Under the pieces are notes generated by a model. The model did no database searches. It saw only the letters and a list, made by a program, of their open reading frames with translations, and was not told the origin of the DNA. Of a DNA stretch of 64,000 bases, positions 23,668 through 33,952 are shown piece by piece. The position numbers and the translations under genes are program-made. This DNA comes from Chalara sp. BL73 (Eukaryota; Ascomycota; Leotiomycetes; Helotiales): positions 186,001-250,000 of the forward strand of contig CAKJVC010000092.1 of the NCBI GenBank assembly GCA_918026815.1. The letters are read 5' to 3'. The first letter of the stretch is position 1, and each line of letters begins with the position of its first letter.

Positions 23668-25986
23668 TCAGTGCCTGTAATGTGTGAATGGTCCATCAAA
23701 CAACGATCCTTTGGCAACCCTCGAAGCTTCCGCACGCGAGATAGTTCGCTCCCAAGCTCGTTGAAACCGATCGCTGCCCTCTCCCAGAGCACCCATCTCC
23801 CCAAAGCCCAAATGACTGCTCTCTGCTTCTCTCGCTCTGAAAGAATTCCCCCTGTGCAAAGACGTCTCTTTGAGTTTCCGGCTTAGTACCGGAACTGTTT
23901 CCTCACTCTCATCATCGCCGCTCATCTCCTTCCTCAGATTCTCCACCTGTCTCTTCAGTTCATTCCACAGCTCATTGTCGCTGAGTGGATCACCGGAGGT
24001 ACGCGGGATTGTTTTCTTGCTAGCACCCGATTTGGCAACAATTACAAGGAGAGCAGCGACGAATGCCTCCTTCATATATGCGAAAGAGAAATCTTTCGTA
24101 ATATCTGCAATGCGAGCCGACATCTCCTTGGGGAAATCAATCTTCTTGTTATCCTTCAGTTTGTTGCGCCAATACTCCGCATACTGAATTCTCTCCTCTC
24201 TGCTCGGATTATCAAACACGTATTTTCTATCAAAACGACTTGGTCTCTTCGCGATCCCTGGATCAAGACGCTCAAGATGGTTAGTGCTGCCGATCATGAG
24301 GATGCCGTGGTTGGATTCGAGACCATCGACCTCGTTGAGAAAGTAGCTGCGGACGGAGACGTTCACGAGGGAGTCAATGTCCTCGAAGATAAGGAGGCAG
24401 GGCGCCATCTGGCGGGCTTTGAGGAAAATCTGGCGGATGCCATACTCAGGACCCATATAACTAGAAAAGCTTTTGACATAGAGAGACTCGATCGCTGGTT
24501 TAGTACGTTTGGAGACATCGTGCATGAGAGCTTTGGTAGAAATGGTCTTGCCATTCTGGTGATTGATTAGAATATGTACCACGGGATGTAATTCAAAGAA
24601 GTCACTTACGCCAGGTGGACCATAAAATATAACACCTCTCTTCCATGGGACGCTAAACTCGTCGTAGCGCTATTTTATAAAAATGTTAGTAAAGAAATAC
24701 CCTGATCATTTTATTAAAGTCTGACGAAAAGGAGATCTCGTCCTGGACCAAAACACCACTCACTAGTGATGTGCCTCTGAAGGGCAAAATAATTTAGAGA
24801 GTATGAGCAATCACGCTCCAAAAACACTTACTTTTTCCGCGTCAAAGAACCCAATAATATCCTCGATAATAGCACTCTTCTTCTCCTCTTCCAGAATCAC
24901 ATCTTTCCAATCACTCTTCTGCACCTCACTCCACAATTCACGATTTGGCTGCCAATAGCCCTGATCAAAGACCAGAATCTCATTATGCAGCTCTAGGCTC
25001 CATGAAGTTGCAGCCTTGATTAGGGCATCCGTTTGGCTTTGAGGAGACGTGCTTGCAGCTTTCTCAGTGTCAACGAGAATGTAGTTGTAGCTGTTCTTAC
25101 TGAGAGCAGTCTCGGCACCGTCCGCAATGTACACGAGAAACTCATAGTTGTTGAACTTATAGTCGTAGGCAGCGAAATTGATCCCATCAGCGAATCCCCC
25201 GCCCGTCTCGTCATTATAGCGACGCCGAGGAGGGATGAAGACGCGCTGCTTAACCGCATCGGCTGGATCACCATGAGGAATGCATGTGACCTGAAAATAT
25301 CAATCAGGTTATGAGAAATTGCACAATTAGGAAAGAATATGGGATAAATGCTCAAGAGAGGGTTGGAAATGAATATACCTCATCGGTTGCTTCGGCGAAT
25401 GCGATCAGATTGGCAGAGTATGTTGGGGTTGCCGATATGTGATGCTTGGGATGATGGCGTTGAATGGACTCAATAATCAGACCAAACGTGTCCCATCGCT
25501 CTCCTTTTGAGCTGCCCAGATAATCTCCAATGACATTTCCTCCCCACCTAGAGAGAAATGTTAGGATAATGTTATAGCGCCCCGAAGAGATGACGTCAAG
25601 TCCACATACGGTCTACCACCAGCAGTCTCGACATGGACGAACTCCTCATAAGATCCGGTAGGAGACATGACTCTATCAACGGGCCTTTCGAAAATATGTT
25701 TGGATGCAAAGTTCTGCCAGGGTGAAAGACAATCTCAGAGACCGAATGATGTATGAGGAGATGAGGTTGTTGCTCGAAGCGGGGTGTGCTGACACAGGCA
25801 TGGATATACGAACGTACTCAGCCTCGATGCAGTGCCGTAGTACCAAGCAGGAGTAATTGGCAGCGCCGGGAAGCTACATAATGAATAAAGCTGCTGCCTA
25901 AGTCCCCGAATCTAGAGCAATGACCTAACGGTCTAGTCAGTTGTACAGCAAGTCCTTCATTACGATTGGATAAAGAATAATTCCAT
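23668..25986 (-). CDS. BCS1-like AAA ATPase of a filamentous-fungal subfamily
   Basis: A seven-exon model (25964-25986, 25818-25873, 25610-25733, 25379-25547, 24832-25290, 24610-24669, 23668-24555) keeps frame for 592 residues. The last five exons are firm. The first two, and the acceptor at 25733 rather than 25713, are tentative. Walker A is split by an intron: VIFYGPPG joins NGKTISTKAL near 294-301. Walker B is CLLIFEDIDS. The sensor region is MIGSTNHLERLDPGIAKRPSRFDRKYVF, whose arginine finger fits BCS1-type AAA proteins. The N-terminal half (NVIGDYLGSSKGERWDTFG, PHGDPADAVKQRVFIPPRRR) is a domain of unknown role. No mitochondrial TM typical of yeast Bcs1 is visible. Confidence 0.85.
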
Positions 25987-26404
25987 TAGTATATTTTCTT
26001 GGAGGCCAGATACTTCACAGGTAGGCTACATAAAACTCTAATGAGAAAGTTGAGACTCGCTTCGTTGGGGTTCATTGGTTTAAAGAAGAGGAGTCTTATG
26101 CTCAGAACTTTAATGTTAAAAATGCCAGGTGCACATCCTCCAGTCTCCCATGGCACATATATGCAAAATGTTTGGTCACGCTAGTTAACCTTATGAGCAT
26201 CAGGAGGCCAAGGATATTTTAGCCATGATATTGAGAGAATGGATTGCTTTTGACCCTTTCTCAATTGCATACATTTACATTTAAAGACCAAGCATACCGC
26301 CTCCTCGAAAACATTTCCATGACACATTTTTGCCAGCCCTTCATCAATCGTAAACAGAACCCCTCAGCAATTTCTTATTGCTACGTTTCCTCCTTGATAG
26401 CTCA
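25987..26404. other. Short intergenic region between AAA ATPase and HVA1-like genes
   Basis: There are 418 bases, AT-rich. This is the presumed promoter of the ATPase gene and 3' flank of the next gene. Confidence 0.4.
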
Positions 26405-27990
26405 TTAGTCAGAAGTGCTTGGGGCGTTACGTGCACTTCTTCTGGTGCCAACGGCTGGTTCTTTCTTCTCTTTCTTTGAGCCTGTACCTTGACCCTTCGG
26501 CCTTCCAGGCTTCTTCTTCTCCCCATTCGCAGCATCTTTGGATGTCTTTTGCTTCTTGGTGTCAGGAGCTTCTTTCTTAGGTTCGTTCTTTCCACCCTTC
26601 CTTTTATCACCAGCATGCGCACTCTTGCCATTAGTCTCCTTCTTTCCATCCGCATTTAGCTCATCATCATTTTCTTTGATGCTTGACTCGTCATTCTTAT
26701 CCTTGGAGTCATTGCTCTTTGACTCGTGTGCAGAATCCTCCTCTTTCTTTTCTTCAGCAGGTTTCTCATCTTTCTTGTCCTTATCGTCAGATTTAGGCTC
26801 TTCCTTCTCCGCTTTCTTCTCCTCCGTCTTGCCGTTCTGTTCGCCCTTCTTGTCTACGTTCAATTCTGAGGCTTCCTTCACAACATCATTTCCAGGCCGC
26901 TCGATATGCACGGCGGGATCGTCCTCGGTGCCATGCTTCTTGATCTCATTACCGCGATGCGAAGTCACAGAGACATCGCCTGCTTTGACTTCTGCAACTA
27001 CGCCACTGGGATTACCGCCACCCCACTTCCAGGAGACTAAATAAGGGGGGAATTAGCGAAAGTGAGGTAGAACGAAAGAAATAGATTTTGAAGAAGTAAG
27101 ACTAGAGTACACAATAGACAGAATCAAAAGCTGTGCATAAGCTCTCACGGCTCAGCTTGCGCTATGGAATCTTTCTGCTGCGAGACGCTAAGTTATCGTA
27201 AGCGTGCCACGAAACTTGGATCAGTTGGGAAATGCACTCTGATATCACAAGCTATGGCTACCGCGGGTATACCTCCTCCAAAACGTTGAGTTTTGGAAAA
27301 GAAACCTCGGAGGAAGTAAGTACAAAGCCCGGTTGGGGATTGAATATATATAGCTCTTGCTGAATGGCGAAGTGATCTGGCCGGCATGTGGTTGAGACAT
27401 TTTCTATTCCGAAGCCTTCACTGTTGTATCGTCGTTGGTTTGAAATCCGTATCCACTACTCTGGATACAATGGATCGACCCGCTACGATACCCTGGGTAG
27501 GAATGTCTTTAGGCTCGTCTGGTTCGGAACATGAGGCTCGATGCTTTCGATAGCTTCTTCGTTGTTCCCACTGTGCTTGATACTTTGCACAAGTATATAA
27601 TCCTTCTTGGCTCCCCGAGCCTTGCGGTTGACTAGAATTTGTCCTGGGCTGACACCTTATCGGGCCGTAATCCGAAATTCGGAATTGGGTCGTTGCCATT
27701 CGCCAGCCAGAATTTGTGATACTGAGGGCGGCAGAGAGTCCAGTAACTTAGCTCGCACTATGATGTATATATTGCGGTTGCAGGTACAAGGCGATGTGCG
27801 CTAGCGTCTCAATGTTGCAGTGTTGCGCGCCTTGAGTGATGGCAGACCAGGATGAACGAAGCAGAAGCGTATCCAAGCGCAAACAGTAGCAATTGATCGC
27901 AGGGTAACATGCGACAGGAGAGAGGGAAACGGGTTCAGAGTTCTTACCTTTGTCCCCTTCCTGGACTCCTCCACTGGCGTTGGAAGACAT
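26405..27990 (-). CDS. HVA1/DUF2945-like (hypervirulence-associated TUDOR-type) protein with Lys/Glu-rich tail
   Basis: A 43-nt first exon (27948-27990, MSSNASGGVQEGDK) and a long second exon (26405-27036) join in phase 1 to give 224 residues. The junction restores VQEGDKVSWKWGGGNPSG, followed by VVAEVKAGDVSVTSHRGNEI and DPAVHIERPGNDVVK. That is the complete DUF2945 barrel (about 10-70). The remaining 150 residues are Lys/Glu/Asp repeats with a nuclear-type basic end. They include KKPGRPKGQG, an AT-hook-like motif, and GTRRSARNA. The domain is named after a Cryptococcus protein linked to metabolism; its biochemical role is not settled. Nuclear location is inferred from the AT-hook. The intron is 911 nt, far longer than any other here. 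Confidence 0.85.
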
Positions 27991-29250
27991 TGGGTGAGCT
28001 GTATTGAAACTGAGATATATATAATGGATTCAGGATAACAGGGGAGAACTGGCGATCACGATGAGAGAGTATAGAGTGCAATGCGACAATTGAAGAAGCA
28101 ATGATAATTATCAGAGGCGAAAGGTATAGAGGCTGGGGAGAGAGGAAAGGATGAGGTGACGTTGGAGGATGCAATGACGTTCTTCGCCTATGCTTAGTTG
28201 ATATTACTGACAGTCCAGGACTTGCCGTGAGCATGCAGCTTCAGCTAGCTGCCCTGGCCCGGCCTGGCCTGGCCTTCGCCGATGCTTGTACTCTCGTCAG
28301 TAGCTTTCCGAAGAAGCTTACTAAATCAAAGTTGAGCGGTGGTTGGTTGGCGCCGCTGGACGATACCATATAGGTAGGTATTCCGTACCGTATTCGCACG
28401 CACTTTAGTGTGTAGTACTTGCGCCATTGACGAATAGAAGGGGGAAAGGGCTGGTGCCACAGATGCAGAAGCGATCCCTTGGGATGCAGCTAAAGACTTG
28501 CCAAGCTGGATATCCCGGGCCCCTACTTACAGGAAGTGGAAAAAAAGGTGGAAAAAGTGGATGTTTTGTACGAGAGAGCGGAGCAAGCAAAAAGGCGGGG
28601 AAATGTTTGCAAGGGTGCTGGGCAACGAAGGCACGGCACCACCACCACGAACATCCATCAGTCTTGTACAGACAGCGCTGTAAGCAGATATACGCACCGT
28701 CTTGATGGGCTGGGTAGTCGAACCGTTTCTAAACGCTTACGCTACATAGCTATCCCTAGATTCTGATATATGGACCTAGAGAGGTAGACCTGGCGATAGA
28801 CTCTGGAAACAGCACATACACTCGTGGTGCCTTCTGGCCCTGGCCCATTGTATAGCTCTCCTCTAACGGGCCCCATCCGTAGACTAAACAATGCCAAACA
28901 GTTCCATCGGGGTTTGTTACTATTCCCAGTTCCATTCAGATGCTATAGCTCCTCATTCACATGCACTGCTCTATGTTTGAACAGCCCAAGACGTGTGGGG
29001 CAGTACTCCGGAGTTAGAAGGATAAGAATTAACCTAGGAACAGCATTCTCCAAAGGTGAACCACGCCTTATCCATATTTATATCAGCCTCTCATTCCTGA
29101 GATGGAAGTCCTGAGGTGATAAATCCAGCCGCCTTCCCCAACCGATAGGCATCAATCGGCATGATATTTCTAGAGCTTCCACATGCCTTACCAAGAAATT
29201 CTTTATAACACCAAGTTAACCACAGAAGTTACCTTGAGAACCAGCATCTT
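27991..29250. other. Intergenic 1.26 kb, no gene seen
   Basis: It includes a GC-rich run of CCTGG/CCGG repeats at 28250-28270 and several short frames without splice support. Confidence 0.4.
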
Positions 29251-30471
29251 TCATGCAAGACTTAGGCCATCGAGAGCCTCAAGGCTTGCCGCCTCTGCCT
29301 TTGCATCTTCCACCATCTCATCAACTGGCTCTGGAAAATTGGTCTGAAGCATATTCATAACCCACTCCGCATCTGCCACCCTGTTCTTCTCAAATAGGAA
29401 CTTAGCTGTGTGTAAGCCCAAATTGATATCACGGTTAGCCATCCCCTTCTGAACTGCAGAGGCGGTTTTTAAGTACGACAATGCCAGTTTCGCATTAGGT
29501 CGAGATGGATGGAAGAGATCTAGCAACGAATTTTCATATTTTGACCATGCTGAAAATCTGGAAACAAAAACAGCTAGAGATTCGAAAGCTGGTTCAGAAA
29601 TTCGGTTATGCTTTTCCGTAATTTGTCGTACCAGGTAACGAGCTGAATGACCCAGCACGAGCGACCTCTGGTAATCATTCAGTTCAACGACATACCCAGC
29701 CGCTTTCGAAAGACACGATACTGCATTTTCCAAAGTTCCCGATCCTTGGGTCTCGGCCCAGACCAGGCACATCAGAGGATTCGAAAAATCTGATGGCTTG
29801 ACCCTAGAATGCTCCGAAAGTCCTCTAGACTCTCTAATGGCTCTTTTTATCCATATCCATGCAACATGCTGTATGTTCTCTGCAACGATGAATTGCATCA
29901 AAATCTTCAAAAATTGCTTGTCTTTTAAGAAGTCGTTGGTATTCGCGAGCCCACTCGAAGTCAGCCATTTCACAACTTTTAGACCCGCACCTGAGTCCCG
30001 CATGCCCTGTTGTATAGAAGTTGCTGGAGATTGAACTACGATACGTTTTTGTTGCACCAGGCAATGAGTCGCAGATGTTAGTGTCATCATCCCCATTGAT
30101 ACAGCGTGCTCGAATACGACCATTGGATCCTTCTTAGGCTTATTCTGAATACTTGTATCTGCTCGTGAAATATTAAAGAGGGGGTTTGTAAGAATCGACT
30201 GTAAGTGCTGATCTGTAGGTCTGAAGCCAGAATCTAGACTTGAGCGCCTTTTCCTCTGCTCAGGTGGCTTAAAGCCTGACTTGGAACTACCATGCTGGCT
30301 CGATTTCGATGGTCTACCCTCTGCCTCTAACTGGAAGCCGTGTGCAGCATCCAAATTCTTCCGAAAAGATGAAGACAGTCGATTGAGAAGCTGCTGCGAT
30401 TCGCGAGGTGTTAAGGCCGGAGGATGATTAATATTAAGGAACTTTTGGAGAGGTTGCGAATTGCGGAACAT
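29251..30471 (-). CDS. Conserved-looking helical protein of unknown function
   Basis: This is a single uninterrupted frame of 406 residues, unusual here because most genes are spliced. The N-terminus (MFRNSQPLQKFLNI) is basic and could be a mitochondrial or nuclear signal. Residues 50-85 are Ser/Lys-rich. From about 115 on the sequence is helical with repeated hydrophobic patterns (KVVKWLTSSGLANTNDFL, LVWAETQGSGTLENAVSCLS, ALSYLKTASAVQKGMA). The spacing suggests a TPR- or PPR-like alpha solenoid, but I cannot name a family. It is divergent from the Def1 gene across 588 bases. Codon use and length make it very likely a real gene. Confidence 0.75.
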   Translation of the reverse strand: MFRNSQPLQKFLNINHPPALTPRESQQLLNRLSSSFRKNLDAAHGFQLEAEGRPSKSSQHGSSKSGFKPPEQRKRRSSLDSGFRPTDQHLQSILTNPLFNISRADTSIQNKPKKDPMVVFEHAVSMGMMTLTSATHCLVQQKRIVVQSPATSIQQGMRDSGAGLKVVKWLTSSGLANTNDFLKDKQFLKILMQFIVAENIQHVAWIWIKRAIRESRGLSEHSRVKPSDFSNPLMCLVWAETQGSGTLENAVSCLSKAAGYVVELNDYQRSLVLGHSARYLVRQITEKHNRISEPAFESLAVFVSRFSAWSKYENSLLDLFHPSRPNAKLALSYLKTASAVQKGMANRDINLGLHTAKFLFEKNRVADAEWVMNMLQTNFPEPVDEMVEDAKAEAASLEALDGLSLA

Positions 30472-31059
30472 TATAAGGTCAACAGCTTTGCTGTTGCTTC
30501 CGCTTCCGTATTATTTCCACTATCCAATGAATAGATTAGATATGCGGCTTGTCTACGTCGCTCGTATATCAGTTTGAGTTCATAAGGTGATCATGGCGTG
30601 GTGACGTGGTGTGCTGAGACTTGCTGTGGGTTGGGTGCTTTTGCTCATGGAAGTCAGATAGTTTCGGGAATTCAAGGAAGGGGTACATACCTTCCTTCTC
30701 TAGTCTTTGTGTGCTGTATTGCTACTGTTACTGTTACTGTGAAAACCCGTGCGTGCGCATGTATGAGACTAAGTCCGTGGATCATTCTTCTTTGTGTGAA
30801 TTGCCGAGCCGCTTGAAGACAAGGTGAACTTCCATCCCATGAATGTAGAAAGCCTACCTGTGCCTGAAAAATAAGGCCTGAATAGCCAAGCCATGCTCAG
30901 CTGCATTTGAAGCTCTACCGTTTTTAGACTGACGAAACTTAAGCCTTTCGCAACTCTTCGTCATTGTAACAAAAGAACATCCCATCATCTCAATAGTTGA
31001 AGCACTAATACTCCTTTCTTATCTGCTTCACAATCGCGCATCCTCCTCACACATTTGCC
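30472..31059. promoter_or_regulatory. Bidirectional promoter, unknown helical protein / Def1
   Basis: There are 588 bases between divergent starts. The Def1 side ends in a CT-rich leader (31000-31059). Five consecutive TACTGT/TTACTG units occur at 30722-30741. Confidence 0.45.
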
Positions 31060-33952
31060 ATGTCTGAGGTACAATCGAGACCTGCCGCACCACGCGGTAG
31101 AGGCTCAGCTCGTGGAGGTCGAGGAGGTTTCTCTGCCAGAGGCGGTCGCGGCGGTAGACACAATACTACTAATGGTGATAAACCAGAGCCTACGCACACA
31201 AATGATGATAGTGAGGTAGCTCAGCTGAAGAAGAAATATGGCAGCAAAGTCTCAACAATCAAAGAGATGTTTCCTGACTGGACAGATGAAGACGTTGTCT
31301 TTGCCTTGCAAGAAACTAACGGCGATTTGGAAACCACAGTAGAGCGCATAACTGACGGTACGTCCCTGTAAAAGCTGCATACATGTATTTATATTTGCTG
31401 CTTTACTGGAACGTACGGCCAAGGCTGACCCGTGTTAACAGGATCGATCACACAATGGGGAGAGGTATCGAAAGTCAAAAAGTCCAAAGCCAAAGAGCCA
31501 GCTGCCACCATCCTTGGTGACTCCACGAACACTGGCAAAGGTTCGCGCGGCGGACGAGCCAATACTGATAGTGGCAGAGGTCGTGGCAGAGGCATTGATC
31601 GAGGCAGAGGTGGTCGCGGACGTGGAGCCTCTGTCGCACATACAAATGGATCTCGTAAGGAGAATGCTCCAGCTGCAGTGGAATCAAATGTGTGGGATAC
31701 AACTGCTTCTACTGAAGCACCAACATGGGATACAAAGCCCTCTGGAAGTGATGATAGCTCGACTGCCGGACCAACAAATGTAGCTGCCAAAGTTGCATCA
31801 AGCATTATTCCGGATGGTGTTAAAAAGAGCTGGGCAAGCATGTTCGCTCCTCATCCTCCAACCCCAAAGAAGGCCCCAGAACCAGTTGAAAAGTAGGAGA
31901 CATCACCTATCAAATTGAATTATTGCTAACATGTATGCTAGACCCGCAGAAGCACCAAAGCTAGAGCAACCTATTGAGACACCTTTACCCGAACCGGATC
32001 CTCCACTTCCAGAGGTGGCACCTGTCGAGCTTTCAGCGGAAGTTCCAATCGAAGCCCCTCCTGCTGAAGATTCAGGCATCACCGTCACACCTTCGAAGGA
32101 TGAATTGACAGAGACAAACCTCGAGCAAGTTCCTGATGCTTCTCAGCCGGCTCCCAGTGCTACTGCCGCTAGCACTGCAGCTAGCTCTTGGGATCCTCGA
32201 AATACCTCTACTGGTACTCCATATGCTAGCCTGCAACAGAATCAGCCACAGGCAATCCGGCAACCACCTTCTAGTGGGTTCCAAGCATCGGCTCAGAAGG
32301 CTACAGGAACATCTGGCCGAACTCCCAGCTACCAACGACGGGTGCTTGATCAAGAGGAAGCCGTGCGCATGCCTGGCAACCGTGAGGTAGAGCGAACCGC
32401 CGTTCAATTTGGTGCTTTCAACTTGAACGGATCTGGAGATGAGGATGTCGATGGTGATCGCGAAGAGCCCGAGACTCGCGCCCAACCACCGCAGCACTCG
32501 CCTGTTACACACCCTAGAGCTGCACTTCCTCCCGCTCCTCAGCAGCCAACAACTGTACAAGAGAGCCTGCCTACCCCGAAGCAACCTACTGGATTGCCGG
32601 CTGCTCCCCCTTCTGCCGCTCCGGGACTGCCATCTCCTCAGGCTGTTCCTGGCGGTCAAAATGGTCAGCAAGGACCCCAAGTGAGCCGCTATGGTTATGG
32701 AAACCCAGGTGCTCAAGATTCAACTTTGCCTCCAAAGCCGTTTGATGCTTTTGGCCAACAGGCTCCATCGACTCAAAGTCCTTTTGAGGGTTATCAGAAT
32801 CAACAATCTCAATCTCAGTCACAGGCTCAATCTGGTGCTTTCTCCTCTGCGCCGAATGACTATTCTTCCTATTACACGTCTGACCCGCAGCAGCGTGCTG
32901 CGTACAACAGCTACTACCAACAGCAACAGTATGGTGTTCAACCAGGTGCTCACAACCAACAGGATGGCACCGCACCCCAAAGATCATACAGTGGATATGG
33001 CGGTCCACAAGCGGAGGGGGCTGGATCTCAGCTACCTCAGAGCGCAGCTCAACAAGCTCAATCACGCTTTCCAACTGCTGGAGAAGGCCAGAACAGCGGC
33101 CATTCTACTCCAAACCCAGCCGCCCAAGCTCAGTCACAAAGTGGTGCACAAGGTGCTCAACCTCAACAAGGTCAGCCACAACAACTTGGTGGATACCCAT
33201 ACGGTCATCCATACTATGGAAGCCCTTACTACCAACAGTATGCGGGGTATGGAGCGTATGGCGGAGGAAATTATCCTGGTGGACCCTATGGTGCTAAAGG
33301 CGGCGTTCATGGTCAGCAAGCTTATCCAGGCTATGGGATGTCGCCTGCTTATGACCATGCCGCATCGCCTGCGGCAGGTGGATTTGGAGGATCTTCTCTG
33401 CAAGGCCGTGATACTGGGCTGGGCAGCTTCAGTGATTATGGTCGTGCTGGGTCAGCTCAATCATCTCAAGCTCCCCAAGGTATCAGTAGTGGTGCTTTTG
33501 GTGGGTCCCATGAAGCCTTCGGTCGAGGATCATCCTACCAAGGCCAGAATCAACAGCATTATAATGCAAATCAAAGTGCTCAGCAAGGTGCTAGCGATGA
33601 CTTGAAGCCTTTTGGTGAATCGAAAACCACCAACGGTCCAAGCCCCTCTCTCACACAAGCTGGTCGGCCAGGATCTGCTACCAACCCTGCCCCGGGCTCA
33701 GCGCTTCCGCCTCCACAGTCCCAGCCCGGTGGTTATGCAGGTTATCCAAGCCATCTTCAACAAGGACACGGACTGCACGGTAGCCAAGCAGCGGGTCAAT
33801 ATACAGGCCTTGGAGGAGCTACCGGTCACCAATCTGCAGGCCAAGGCCATCAAAACAGCCCATATGGAGGCTATCAGGGCTTTGGAGGCAACTACTATGG
33901 CAACAGCCAGCAACAACAACGTGGCGGTTGGGGGGGCAATTACGGACACTAA
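31060..33952 (+). CDS. DEF1: RNA polymerase II degradation factor Def1, CUE domain protein
   Basis: Exons 31060-31357, 31442-31892 and 31942-33952 give 919 residues. An RGG-like N-terminus (ARGGRGGFSARGGRGGR) is followed by a CUE domain at about 52-97, with KVSTIKEMFPDWTDEDVVFA and ALQETNGDLETTVERI including the Met-Phe-Pro motif. A second GRGRGRG tract and acidic Pro-rich stretches follow. The last 500 residues are Gln/Gly/Tyr-rich and prion-like (GGYPYGHPYYGSPYYQQYAG). Yeast Def1 has the same plan. It is cut by the proteasome after DNA damage, enters the nucleus and recruits ubiquitin ligases to stalled Rpb1. The CUE and Gln-rich parts fit that role. Confidence 0.9.

Noticed and set aside
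24671..24831. Possible extra exon inside the 162-nt intron of the AAA ATPase gene
   Set aside because: A stretch after CTTCAG reads about 20 residues but runs into a stop and breaks the frame. Direct joining of DAEK to RYDEFSVPWKRG is in phase and fits the family.
26538..27044. 168-codon Ser/Phe-rich frame on the plus strand
   Set aside because: It is the antisense of the Lys/Glu-rich tail of the HVA1-like gene; runs of Ser/Phe/Leu are expected there.
28427..28766. Three overlapping plus-strand frames of 60-92 codons
   Set aside because: They overlap each other in different frames and show no protein-like pattern.
32691..33605. 304-codon open frame on the plus strand inside the Def1 region
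   Set aside because: It is the +1 shadow of the Gln/Gly-rich Def1 coding exon; the composition is an artefact of repetitive codons.
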